In this document: positions 12,801 through 23,784 of the stretch, piece after piece | Layout: each line of letters starts with the position of its first letter | Numbering within the stretch: the stretch's first letter is position 1 | Assembly: GCA_037074705.1 (NCBI GenBank) | Contig: CM073590.1 | Location: 3,966,001-4,030,000 of the forward strand | Source: Zhengitettix transpicula | Taxonomy: Eukaryota > Arthropoda > Insecta > Orthoptera > Tetrigidae | Length of the DNA stretch: 64,000 nucleotides | Reading direction: 5' to 3' | Translations under genes and position numbers: made by a program | Notes under the pieces: generated by a model | Seen by the model: only the letters and a program-made list of their open reading frames with translations | The model's database searches: none | Told to the model about the DNA's origin: nothing

Positions 12801-13683
12801 CGGGAAAACAACCGAGATTCGAGTCAAATCGAAGGTAATGGATGTCCCTGAATTTATTTATGACAATCTGGACAACGCTTGGGTATCGGCTGGGTTGGGA
12901 TGAGTTACCGGCTGTTTTTTGCGTCGATTAAATATAATTCGGGATGAATTAGATTAATAAAATTTCCCTACATGTTCTCTGTGAATAATTTCAACCCCTT
13001 TTGGACTCATAAGGGTGCACCCTTAAGGGTGGGCGTGAAGTAGCATTACATAAAAATAAACCAGAAACTATCAGGATTGTCACTGAGTTTAATTATGACA
13101 TTAAACTTGACCGTTTAAATCCCCGAAGCGGGAGTGGTCGGGATTGAAAAACTTCAAACATGTTAAACGGTCGATATTTGCGATAATTATTTCCTGGGTT
13201 TAATTACTTTGAAAGTATTTATACCGATGTTGTTTGTGTATAATTTAACCCCTGTGAGGGGAGCAAGCTTAGGGGTGGCGTGGAGGTACGTTAAATAAAG
13301 TCCCGCAAAAACAACCGAGATTCGAATCAATTCCGAGACTATGAATGTCGCTGAATCTAATTGTGACAACCTGGGTAACGCGACGGGTTTGGGAGGTGTT
13401 GGGCGGGGGAATAAATTTTCAGACAATGTAATCGGCCGATTTTTGCGTGGAATACATTCTTTTTCATTATCCCATATTTGTGGGGGTGGTCATCTTCTAA
13501 CATGTAAAAACGGCCGATATATTTAGTCAATGACTTCATCCTCCTTCGGCATGGGAGGTTAGCACATTTAGGGATAGGGTTCGAGGAGCTTTACATAAAA
13601 ATAGCGCAAAAGTAACCAAAATTGGAGTCTTATGGATGGTTATAGATAAATGATATCTCGGGCAACGCCGGGCACCCAGCTAG
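9831..13683 (+). mobile_element. Helitron unit 3, damaged 5' end (3.85 kb)
   Basis: It follows CTAG of unit 2 directly, but only TCTTATAA of the 5' end remains. The sequence then jumps to the AAAACAGCCGATATT part of the 281-bp module, so the microsatellite and first part of the module are deleted at a short run of A. Two internal pseudo-5' ends follow, at about 10758 (TG in place of TC) and 11829 (no TC). A short run of the 312-bp module sits at about 12529-13090, and the common hairpin/CTAG end is at 13657-13683. Confidence 0.75.
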
Positions 13684-16600
13684 TCTTATAAATAAAAAAG
13701 AGTGTATGTATGTTTGTATGTTTGTTTGTATGTTTGTTTGTATATTTGTATGTTCGTTATACAAATCTACACCCGTAGAGAAAATTTCACCAAATTTCGT
13801 ACACGTGTTCTTTACGACCAGGAAACAAACACTGTCGGGGTGAGACATGTCTACCACCCCCATAAGCGGGGTTGCACGGGGGTTGAAATATTTAAACATG
13901 CTAAAACAGCCAAAATTTTAGTCGGATAATAATTTTTAGGGGTCCAAGATATTGATGGTGTTTCTACCGATGTTTTCTGAATATAATATTCATCCGCTAC
14001 ACCCTGGGAAAAGGGCACCCTTAGGGTTTCGGGTGGAGAATACAAATCTATACCGGTGGATCAAATTTCACCAAATTTCGTACACGTGTTGTTTGCGACC
14101 AGGAAAACAACACTGTCGGGGTGAGACGCGCCTACAACCCCCCGAAGAGGGGGTGGACGGAGGTGGACGGGGGTGGAAATATTTGAACATGCTAAAACAG
14201 TCGATATTTCAGTCGGATAAATATTTTTAGGGGTCAAAGGTATTTATAGTCTTTCCACTGATGATATCTGAATATAATTTTCAACCTCTACACCCTGGGG
14301 AAAGAGCACCCCTAGCGTTTGGGGTGGAGAGTACAAATCAACACCGCTGGAGCAAATTTCACCAAATTTCGTACACGGGTTCTTTGCGACCAGGAAAACA
14401 ACACTGTCGGGGTGAGACGCGTCTACCAACCCCAGAAGCGGGGATGTACGGGGGTTGAAATACTTAAACATGCTGAAACTGCAGGTATTAGATTTTTGAT
14501 AAATATTTTCGGGGTGAAAGATATTAATTGTGTTTCTACCGATGTTATCTGAATATAATATTCATCTCCTACGCCCTGGGAAAAGGGCACCCTTAGGGTT
14601 TGGGGTGGAGTTGCTTTACAGAAAAATAACGCGAATACAACCGAGTTTGGAGTCAAATCTAAGGTTATGGATGTCAGTGAGTTTACTTCGGATAAATATT
14701 TTTAATTGCCGATTTAACCCGAAAGGGTGGGGGTTGGAAGGGGAGATAAATAGTCAGTTCTTGCGCGTTCTTGGAGGAGAATTACGTGAATAGTATTTCA
14801 AGGATGTTGTTAAAAAGATAAATCCCTTTAGACATTAGTGGTGAGCTTGGTTAGGGCTGGGGGTGAGAATTGTCTATTATTCTAAAAGTGCCAAAATGTT
14901 ATGTGTTTATGGGTAAACTAGATTTATAGTGTTTCTACCGATGTGGTATGAGTAAAAATTCAACCCTTGTCTGGGTGAGACGCGCCTACCACCCCCTGAA
15001 GCGGGGGTGGACGGGGGTGGAAATATTTGAACATGCTAAAACAGTCGATATTTTAGTCGGATAAATATTTTTAGGGGTCAAAGATATTTATAGTCTTTCC
15101 ACTGATGATATCTGAATATAATTTTCAACCTCTACACCCTGGGTAAAGAGCTTGGTTAGGGCAGGGGGTGAGAATTGTCTATTATTCTAAAAGTGCCAAA
15201 ATGTTATGTGTTTATGGGTAAACTAGATTTATAGTGTTTCTACCGATGTGATATGAGTAAAAATTCAACCCTTTCCACCACGGGAAAGTAGCAGATTTAG
15301 GGGTGGTGTTGTTCATATTATTTTAACCGATGTTGTTTCCATTAATAAAGACGTTTAATTTTATAAATAAAAATGAGTGTATGTATGTATGTTTGTATGT
15401 TTGTATATTTGTATGTTTGTATATTTGTATGTTCGTTATACAAATCTACACCGCTGGAGAAAATTTCACCATATTTAGTACACGTGTTCTTTGCGACCAG
15501 GAAACAAACACTGTCGGGGTAAGACGCGTCTACCACCTCCAGAATCGGGGGCGGACGGGGGTTGAAATATTTAAACATGCTAAAACAGTCGATATTTCAG
15601 TCGGATAAATATTTTTAGGGGTCACAGATATTGATAGTGTTTCTACCGACTGTTGGGGTGAGACGCGTCTACCATCCCCAGAAGCGGGTCGGGATTATCA
15701 GTAGTGCACTTTTAGGTGTTGGGTGGAGGAACGCTGCAATAAAATAACGCGAATACAACCGAGATTGGAGTAAAATCCAAGGTTATGGATGTTGTCCAGT
15801 TCAATTATAGCATCAAATTGCCCATTTAGCCCCGAGAGGCGGGAGTGGATGGGATGTTAAATCATCGATATTAGCGTGGAATAAATAAATGCCGGGACCA
15901 TTGACGTTGATAGTATTTCTACCGATGTTGTTTGTAGGCATGATAGGGGTGAGGCTGGAGGAGATTTCCTTGAAAATAACGGCAAAACAACCGAGATTCG
16001 AGTCAAATCGAAGGTAATGGATGTCCCTGAATTTATTTATGACAATCTGGACAACGCTTGGGTATCGGCTGGGTTGGGATGAGTTACCGGCTGTTTTTTG
16101 CGTCAATTAAATATATTTCGGGATGAATTAGGTTAAAAAAATTTCCCTACATGTTCTCTGTGTATAATTTCAACCCCTTTCGGACTCATAATGGTGCACC
16201 CTTAAGGGTGGGCGTGAAGTAGCATTACATAAAAAGAAACCAGAAACTATCGGGATTGTCACTGAGTTTAATTAATTTCCTTGAAAATAACGGGAAAACA
16301 ACCGAGATTCGAGTCAAATCGAAGGTAATGGATGTACCTGAATTTATTTATGACAATCTGGACAACGCTTGGGTATCGGCTGGGTTGGGATGAGTTACCG
16401 GCTGTTTTTTGCGTCGATTAAATAATTTTCGGGATGAATTAGATTAATAAAATTTCCCTACATGTTCTCTGTGTATAATATCAACCCCTTTCGGACTCAT
16501 AAGGGTGCACATTTAAGGGTGGGCGTGAAGTAGCATTACATAAAAAGAAACCAGAAACTATCGGGATTGTGACTGAGTTTAATTAATTTCCTTGAAAATA

Positions 16601-17476
16601 ACGGGAAAACAACCGAGATTCGAGTCAAATCGAAGGTCATGGATGTTGCTGAATTTATTTATGACAATCTGGACAACGCTTGGGTATCGGCTGGGTTGGG
16701 ATGAGTTACCGGCTGTTTTTTTTTTCGTCGATTAAATATATTTCGGGATGAATTAGATTAATAAAATTTCCCTACATGTTCTCTGTGTATAATTTCAACC
16801 CCTTTCGGACTCGGAAGGGTGCACCCTTAAGGGTTGGCGTGGAAGTATCATTAGATAAAAATAAACCAGAAACTATCAGGATTGTCACTGAGTTTAATTA
16901 TGACATTAAACTTGACCGTTTAAGTCCCTGAAGCGGGAGTGGTCGGGGGAGAAAAATTTCAAACATGTTAAACGGTCGATATTTGCGATAATTATTTCCT
17001 GGGGTTAATTACTTTGAAAGTATTTATACCGATGTTGTTTGTGTATAATTTAACCCCTGTGAGGGGAGCAAGCTTAGGGGTGGCGTGGAGGTACGTTAAA
17101 TAAAATCCCGCAAAAACAACCGAGATTCGAATCAATTCCAAGACTATGAATGTCGCTGAATCTAATTGTGACAACCTGGGTAACGCGACGGGTTTGGGAG
17201 GTGTTGGGCGGGGAATAAATTTTCAGACAATGTAATCGGCCGATTTTTGAGTGGAATACATTCTTTTTCGTTATCGCATATTTGTGGGGGTGGTCATATT
17301 CTAACATGTAAAAACGGCCGATATATTTAGTCAATGACTTCATCCCCCTTCGGCATGGGAGGTGAGCACATTTAGGGATAGGGTTCGAGGAGCTTTACAT
17401 AAAAATAGCGCAAATTGGAGTCTTATGGATGGTTATAGATAAATGACATCTCGGGCAACGCCGGGCACCCAGCTAG
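13684..17476 (+). mobile_element. Helitron unit 4 (3.79 kb)
   Basis: An intact 5' end (TCTTATAAATAAAAAAGAG) abuts the CTAG of unit 3. It is followed by a short microsatellite, 281-bp-type modules, another TC-less internal 5' end near 15357, and three copies of the 312-bp module (about 16010-16890). It ends at CTAG 17473-17476, followed by T and ordinary AT-rich DNA. Confidence 0.78.
17450..17476 (+). other. Helitron 3' terminal hairpin and CTAG
   Basis: CTCGG, loop GCAACG, CCGGG forms a five-pair stem (one G-T wobble), followed nine bases later by CTAG. The same 27 bases occur at 6733-6759, 9804-9830 and 13657-13683. In Helitrons this hairpin near the CTRR end is the replication termination signal; that role is family knowledge, not shown here. 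Confidence 0.8.
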
Positions 17477-17788
17477 TTCTTAATAAATATTTATGTGCTC
17501 TTCTTTGTCTTACCTTAAAATATACCTCAGTATATTACATTTTATTCGATATATTTATTTTACGCTCACATTCAATGCTTACATTTATTGTGTCTGCTAC
17601 TATTTCCATCTAACAGATTACTTTAAAAATTCATTATTAACTACATTCTTAGGTCGCATAATCTATTATTATATCTAAATTTTACTATCCCTACTTCATT
17701 CGGCTAATTAATCGCAATATTCAATCATTACCTTTTTTAGAGAGTTCTTCTGCTTATGCATTGCTTTAATATTCACTCAGACAAGGCT

Positions 17789-18120
17789 TTAATACTGTAT
17801 GTGTTTCGACAATGCAATTCCACTTTTCGGCCTTTCTTTCAAATTTCCCTTATGTAAATACATTCTATTTTCTAATTTCATACATGTATGTCCTAGGTAA
17901 ATTTTGTTACAGTTTTCTGGGTTATCATAACAATCTCTTTCTCATCCTTTATCTTAATTTTATCTTTAATGCTATGCATTCTGTTATTTACTTTATTTAT
18001 CGATTTATAAGATAACGTAGTCTTGCCAAAACCATTTTCTTTCAAAACTCCTTCTACTTTCTCTCCTATTCCTTCTAAATATGTCATACTTATAAAATTA
18101 CTCATCTTAACTTCTTTATT
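17789..18120 (-). pseudogene. Penelope-like element: linker and GIY-YIG endonuclease remnant, frameshifted
   Basis: Penelope-like elements join a reverse transcriptase to a C-terminal GIY-YIG endonuclease. Reading the minus strand from about 18120, the first frame has YLEGIGEKVEGVLKENGF and later KDKIKIKDEKEIV, which fits the linker before the endonuclease. A frame change at about 17935-17940 leads to a second frame with ENCNKIYLGHT (the YIG part, normally like IYIGQT), then an H in YLHKGN and ALSKHI, ending in TAA at 17789-17791. CXXC-like spacing is reduced and the frame is broken, so it is dead. Upstream RT was not recovered. I recognise the family from motif order; a profile search was not possible. 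Confidence 0.72.
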
Positions 18121-19310
18121 TATTTATCTTTTTATCCTCACTTTTTTATTATTATCTTATTTTGGTTTAATTCTACCTTTCTACATAAATCTCCTTTACT
18201 CTTTCATCTTATTTTCTATATACAATCGTTCCATAAATTATTAATTATTCCAATTGGATACAATTATCTGATTAGAATATATAATAAGGGAAGTATTGTA
18301 ATCACTCACCCGCTCCCTCGGATCCTTTTAATGGACGAATCCCGCCCGGGCGTCACTACATGTGCAGAAATGATTTATTTTAATTATACGAACGACAATC
18401 GTCTCATTTATTTACTTTCGCGATCTGCGGGATCCGAACCAGGGAGCCGATAAACGATTTGGCAGGACTTGTGAGTACTTGAGTTGAGCATGAGACTCTC
18501 AATAACTGGATCTCAGGGGTCCTGGCCTTGATCAATTACGTGGGGAAGGAATCAATCAATGAAAACAGAAAATAAACATTAAATTCAATTTAATGTACAA
18601 ATGGGGTTAATACAAATACTCGGCCACGATTCCTCAATCGCTATGTTGCTTTTTCACACACTTTCATTCATAAACTTAAATCTAACAAGTCTCCATAAAT
18701 TTACTATTTTTGGCCAAATTTAATACGTCCTTTAAGAACACTGCCGGTCATTGGACAAACAAATCTTAATTCGCACTATTTTCACACGATGCAGGGAAAG
18801 GGGGGGAAGTTCGCTTACTATGCTGCGACGCGTTGTTTCCTGGTGATGTCCAGGTTCAGGTGCCTGACCAAATCCTCGCCGCCGAACTCTCACGCAGAGA
18901 AGCGGCTAAAACACATAGGCGCGTTCGCATACACTTCCTGTCGCCGTAATGTTTGTCCCAATGACCGGCCGTGTGAAAATTTTTATCTCCAACATGCCCA
19001 CACTAAGACAACTAATATTAATGTTTTAAATCACTTATTACAGTATATACTGCTTTTCCTTTCAATTAATGCAGCGCTTCTTCATTTAAGTTAATAGTTC
19101 GATAAATGCGTCTGGATGGATACCAGTAATTGAGATCAACCAATTTCCAATGTTGATATTATTCATGAACTTATATGGCTAGAACCCTATATTGAAAATA
19201 TTGATCCGTCACACATTTTAGTATAAAGTTACGTCCGTGAGACCATCAATAGTTACCATTTCAACAATTATAATAAAATTCGCATGAAATATTCACAATT
19301 AAATAACTTA
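18121..19310. other. Unassigned sequence, pyrimidine-rich then moderately GC-rich
   Basis: 18121-18250 is strikingly T/C-rich on the plus strand and is probably the purine-rich coding strand of the preceding Penelope remnant. Around 18419-18450 there is a weak tRNA B-box-like sequence on the minus strand (GGTTCGGATCCCGC) without a convincing A box. 18790-19000 is more GC-rich than its surroundings but has no recognisable protein. No gene is called. Confidence 0.4.
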
Positions 19311-19713
19311 TTTTTAGAGTAACGGGCTAGTGGAGGCTAATCCGCGTGGTGGCAACTCCCCTTTAATAGAATAGGGAGGGATTTGGAAGGGGGAATGCGG
19401 AAGGGTTGAGGAAGGTAGCTAAGGGATAACTAAGGTCCCCGGGCTATAGTTTAAGGATCCTACCCGTCATTCGTCTAAAAGTGAAGCAAAACAAACCATA
19501 GAAAACTTGCGATAGGTAAGTCGGGCGCTTGGTATTTCCCCCACGCCCTTCCGATGGGAACAGCGAACTACAACTCTTAGCGAATGCCCAAAGTCTGCGA
19601 TCCCGGAACGTACACCTCTAAAAACTGACCGGTGACTCGGCTTATGGGAGCCTTAGTTCAAATCGGAGAGAGGAAAAGGCATCCCCAAAGGTAGCCCTCT
19701 CCGTGTCTCCAGA
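19311..19713 (-). mobile_element. Family B retroposon, diverged, internally deleted
   Basis: The copy aligns by eye with the full units at 20.9-23.8 kb: TTTTTAG, then CAACTCCCCTTTAATAG, GGATCCTACCCG, ACGCCCTTCCGAT and CCCCAAAGGTAGCC in order. It lacks the segment between the CGCCCTTCCGAT and GGGAACAGCGAAC landmarks, about 95 bases in full copies. The poly(A) side is at the left, so the sense strand is minus. It has more substitutions than the 20.9-23.8-kb copies and is therefore older. Confidence 0.8.
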
Positions 19714-20888
19714 AAGTATAATACAATTTCATTCAAACTTAATGAAGTAAAAAGCAATAATAATATTAGAGAAAGCGGCGACCATATTAAATGCTGAAAC
19801 AGGAGTTTCAATACAATGATTTATAGCACGAAAATAATATTAAAATTCATAATAAAATCTCAATTTTCAACTTACTATTACATTAATATAACAGTTACGA
19901 TTTCTTCCTTCACAGCCAACAAGTCAGATCATACTGTATAAAGAAGAATCAACCATTAAAATGCAACTTTGCTGCCGAAATTCAAGCTTTCTGAATTTCA
20001 AGTTAGTGTATGTATTAAAAAAGAAGTAGTTGCAGTTAAAAGATTTTCAAATAAAGATTGTATTTTGAAACTATTCTTCATATGAGTGGCGTGTAAAACT
20101 GATATTGCAAATTTAAACAATGTGTTAAAAATGAAATACAAAACAAACAACATTCATTTCACTTTCCATCTTATTCACGTCTATAATTCGAGAGCTGTAG
20201 CAAGACGTGCGAACGTAGGATGAGCAATGGGTCCATGCGTAGTGGGGGTAAGCCGGAGCTGAGTTCATCACCAGCTGTTGTTGTGGCGTTTTGGTATTGT
20301 AAATTTCATTCAGGATACATTAACGCAAGGAAATATATTGTATTCAGTTCATGATATGTTGTACACTATAAAACCTCATCCACAAAAGTTAAGAAATTAT
20401 GAGTACAGGGTATGATAAAAAGACTTTACTGCTGAAGTATATCCCGTTAGTAATAAAACAATGATTGTTTGTAAGAACAATAGTGGCGTTGCTCTAAGTC
20501 GGGCCACTTTCTGAACTACAATGTTCCTACCCCTCTTTTACTGCGCATCTCACAGGACTTCTGAAATCTCTCCAGCTATGAATACATGTTTCAAAAAGCT
20601 AGTAAATTTATTGACTATGGAAGAGCTTTATGTTTATAAGTAATTAAAAATTATAAAAGTAAGGCGACACATATTTCGACCGTTAGTATATACATTTTGT
20701 ATTACAACTGTAACTTCATGCTTCCACTTAACTCATGAGTTAATTTCCAGAAAATTGTTGATGGAGTTATAAATACTTTGATGCTGCAGTTAACCTGTGT
20801 TAAAACAATAGGCCATAGACATCAATTTAGTTGAAAAACATCTGTAGATGTGTACAGATCCAACAATATTTTCGCATTCGTTTGTGCA
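19714..20888. other. AT-rich DNA with no recognisable gene
   Basis: No supported exon or repeat was found. A short open stretch from ATG at about 20220 ends at GTAAGC and could mimic a first exon, but there is no further support, so no gene is called. Confidence 0.4.
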
Positions 20889-20899
20889 CACTGTCTGTA

Positions 20900-21409
20900 T
20901 TTTTTTTTAGGGCTACAGGCTACATGAGGGTGATCCAAATTGGGCAACTCCCCTTTAATAGCATAGGAAGGGATAAGAAAGGGGGGATGCGGAAGGGTAG
21001 AGGAAGGTAGCCAAGGGTTAACTAGGGCCCCCGGGCTATGGTTTAAGGATCCTACCCGGCATTCGCCTAAAGAAATGCAGGGAAAGCCCTAGAAATACCT
21101 GCATCGGGTAGGTCGGGCATTGGGTACTTGTCCCACGCCCTTCCGATAGCGGGAGAGGAGTTTGCTGTGGGGACGCACCATTCCATTCTCCGTGCCTCGA
21201 CCAGTTTAGGAGGCAGCTGGCCGACTATTCCAATAGGAATAGCGGACAAATATTGCCGTATGCCCAAGGTCTGCGACCCGGGAACATACACCTCTCAAAA
21301 CAGACCGAGGTGCCTCGGCATGTGGGAACCTTAGTTCAGAAAAAACCAGAGAGATGTGAGAGCATCCAAAAAGGTAGCCCCCGCCAGAGCTCTCTGGGAA
21401 AGTTCTCTC
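20900..21409 (-). mobile_element. Family B retroposon copy F1
   Basis: This is the first of three near-full copies in one orientation. It begins with a T run (the poly(A) of the minus strand) and GGGCTACAGGCTACATG. CACTGTCTGTA lies just before it (20889-20899) and just after it (21410-21420). It is shorter than F2 because the far end (sense 5' end) lacks the CTGCGAG/CTCGCAG hairpin part. No tRNA-type A and B boxes are visible, so a SINE promoter is not shown; it could be the 3' end of a longer LINE. Confidence 0.85.
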
Positions 21410-21420
21410 CACTGTCTGTA

Positions 21421-21992
21421 TTTTTTTTTTTTAGGGCAACAGGCTACATGAGGGTGATCCACATTGGGCAACTCCCCTTTAATAGCATAGGAAGGGATTT
21501 GAAAGGGGGAATGCGGAAGGGTAGAGGAAGGTAGCCAAGGGTTAACTAGGGCCCCCGGGCTATATTTTAAGGATCCTACCCGGCATTCGCCTAAAGAAAT
21601 GCAGGGAAAACCTTAGGAAAACCTGCATCGGGTAGGTCGGGCATTGGGTACTTGTCCCACGCCCTTCCGATAGCGGGAGAGGAGTTTGCTGTGGGGACGC
21701 AGCATTCTCTTCTCCGTGCCTCGACCTGTTTAGGAGGCAGCTGGCCGACTATTCCAATGGGAATAGCGAACAACTCTTACCGTATGCCCAAGGTCTGCGA
21801 CCCCGGAACATACACCTCTCAAAACAGGCCGAGGTGCCTCGGCATGTGGGAACCTTGGTTCAAAAACGGAGAGGAAAAGGCATCCCCAAAGGTAGCCTCT
21901 TCGTATCTCTCCTAAAAGGTTCGACCTGCGAGACAATATCCCTCGCTGATCACCTGCGAGAGAACATCCCTCGCAGGATTCTGTACGGAGCC
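21421..21992 (-). mobile_element. Family B retroposon copy F2, longest copy
   Basis: The 572-bp copy is bounded by CACTGTCTGTA at 21410-21420 and 21993-22003. Its right part has repeated short hairpin arms (CCTGCGAGA and CTCGCAGG, about 21925-21976) that would form the 5' end of the sense RNA. A reading frame of 68 codons on the plus strand is shared by all copies but runs antisense to the poly(A), and is probably fortuitous. Confidence 0.87.
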
Positions 21993-22003
21993 CACTGTCT
22001 GTA

Positions 22004-22556
22004 TTTTTTTTTTAGGGCAATAGGCTACATGAGGGTAATCCACTTAGGGCAACTCCCCTTTAATAGCATAGGAAGGGATTTGAAAGGGGGGATGCGGAAG
22101 GGTAGAGGAAGGTAGCCAAGGGTTAACTAGGGCCCCCGGGCTATATTTTAAGGATCCTACCCGGCATTCGCCTAAAGAAATGCAGGGAAAACCTTAGAAA
22201 AACCTGCATCGGGTAGGTCGGGCATTGGGTACTTGTCCCACGCCCTTCCGATAGCGGGAGAGGAGTTTGCTGTGGGGACGCAGCATTCTCTTCTCCGTGC
22301 CTCGACCAGTTTAGGAGGCAGCTGGCCGACTATTCCAATGGGAATAGCGAACAACTCTTACCGTATGCCCAAGGTCTGCGACCCCGGAACATACACCTCT
22401 CAAAACAGACCGAGGTGCCTCGGCAAGTGGGAACCTTAGTTCAAAAAAAACCAGAGAGATGTGAGAGCATCCCCAAAGGTAGCCCCCGCCAGAGCTCTCT
22501 GGGAAGGTTCACCTGCGAGAAATCCTCTCGCAGGCTTCCTTCATTCCGCTCTCCCC
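22004..22556 (-). mobile_element. Family B retroposon copy F3
   Basis: The copy is bounded by CACTGTCTGTA on the left and CACTGTCTGT at 22557-22566. It is close to F2 over most of its length but has one CCTGCGAG/CTCGCAGG hairpin in place of two. About 105 bp at its right (22440-22545) pair with 22678-22790 of the oppositely oriented copy R1. Confidence 0.87.
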
Positions 22557-22566
22557 CACTGTCTGT

Positions 22567-22652
22567 TTTTTTTTTTATTTTTTTTTTTATTTTTTATTTT
22601 TTTTAGGGCAACAGGCTACATGAGGGTAATCCACTATGGGCAACTCCCCTTT
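22567..22652 (-). mobile_element. Family B 3'-end fragment F4 with enlarged T/A tail
   Basis: A 45-base T-rich tail with scattered A is followed by GGGCAACAGGCTACATGAGG and only about 45 bp of element up to CAACTCCCCTTT. It is then cut off by unrelated sequence. This is typical 5' truncation of a retroposon whose sense strand is minus. Confidence 0.75.
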
Positions 22653-22683
22653 GGCATGTGAGGTTCTTATGAGAAAGGAAGTT

Positions 22684-23226
22684 GGAAGGAAGCCTGCGAG
22701 AGGATTTCTCGCAGGTGAACCTTCCCAGAGAGCTCTGGCGGGGGCTACCTTTGGGGATGCTCTCACATCTCTCTGGTTTTTTTTGAACTAAGGTTCCCAC
22801 ATGCCGAGGCACCTCGGTCTGTTTTGAGAGGTGTATGTTCCGGGGTCGCAGACCTTGGGCATACGGCAAGAGTTGTCCGCTATTCCTATTGGAATAGTCG
22901 GCCAGCTGCCTCCTAAACAGGCCAAGGCATGGCGAGGGGTAAGCTGCGTCCCCACAGCAAACTCCTCTCCCGCTATCGGAAGGGCGTGGGACAAGTACCC
23001 AATGCCCGACCTACCCGATGCAGGTTTTTCTAGGGTTTTCCCTGCATTTCTTTAGGCGAATGCCGGGTAGGATCCTTAAACCATAGCCCGGGGGCCCTAG
23101 TTAACCCTTGGCTACCTTCCTCTACCTTTCCGCATCCCCCCTTTCTAATCCCTTCCTATGCTATTAAAGGGGAGTTGCCCAAAGTGGATCACCCTCATGT
23201 AGCCTGTTGCCCTAAAAAAAAAAAAA
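22684..23226 (+). mobile_element. Family B retroposon copy R1, opposite orientation
   Basis: This full copy has its sense strand on plus: hairpin GCCTGCGAGAGGATTTCTCG near the start and a poly(A) run at 23214-23228. AAGGAAGTT flanks it at 22675-22683 and 23227-23235. It pairs as an inverted repeat with F1-F3. Confidence 0.87.
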
Positions 23227-23235
23227 AAGGAAGTT

Positions 23236-23775
23236 GGATTCTCTCGCAGGTAACCTGCGAGGGATTTTCTCTCGCAGGCAGAACCTTTTAGGAGAGATAC
23301 GAAGGGGCTACCTTTGGGTATGCCTTTTCCTCTCCGTTTTTGAACTACGGTTCCCACAAGCCGAGGCACCTCGGTCTGTTCTGAGAGGTGTATGTTCCGG
23401 GGTCACAGACCTTGGGCATACAGTAAGAGTTGTCGGCTATTCCCATTGGAATAGTCGGACAGCTGCCTCCTAATCTGGTCGAGGCACGGAGAAGGGAATG
23501 CTGCGTCCCCACAGCAAACTCCTCTCCCGCTATCGGAAGGGCGTGGGACAAGTACCCAAGGCCCGACCTACCTGATGCAGGTTATTCTAGTGTTTTCCCT
23601 GCATTTCTTTAGGCGAATGCCGGGTAGGATCCTTAAAATATAGCCCGGGGGCCCTAGTAACCTTTGGCTACCTTCCTCTACTCTTCCACATCCCCCCCTT
23701 TCAAATCCCTTCCTATGCTATTAAAGGGTAGTTGCCCAACGTGGATTACCATCATGTAGCCTGTTGCCCTAAAAA
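23236..23775 (+). mobile_element. Family B retroposon copy R2
   Basis: This is the second plus-strand copy, ending in CTGTTGCCCTAAAAAAAGG. AAGGAAGTT stands at 23227-23235 and again at 23776-23784, so R1 and R2 share the middle duplication. It has two CTGCGAG/CTCGCAG hairpin arms at its 5' end. Confidence 0.87.
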
Positions 23776-23784
23776 AAGGAAGTT

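Larger units (their letters stand above)
870..17476 (+). mobile_element. Head-to-tail array of non-autonomous Helitrons
   Basis: The array starts with TC (TCTTATAAATAAAAAAGAG at 870) directly after an A. It ends with a GC-rich hairpin and CTAG directly before a T (17473-17477). Those are the diagnostic Helitron termini: 5' TC, 3' hairpin plus CTRR, insertion in an AT dinucleotide. Three further CTAG ends at 6759, 9830 and 13683 are each followed at once by a new TCTTATAA start, so four units lie head to tail. Every unit begins with, or carries internally, a TATG/TTTG-rich stretch as many insect Helitrons do near the 5' end. No Rep/helicase reading frame is present, so all units are non-autonomous. 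Helitron is seen from termini; rolling-circle origin of the tandem is inferred. Confidence 0.85.

Noticed and set aside
6345..17343. Repeated small frames in the 3' part of the Helitron units (for example 9495-9680 and 13341-13526)
   Set aside because: The same sequence is open on both strands and has no Rep or helicase motif; it reflects the duplicated non-coding 3' domain.
21128..23551. A conserved 68-codon frame in all family B copies
   Set aside because: It runs antisense to the poly(A) end in every copy, the copies are recent duplicates, and the opposite strand is equally open. No evidence of selection can be claimed.
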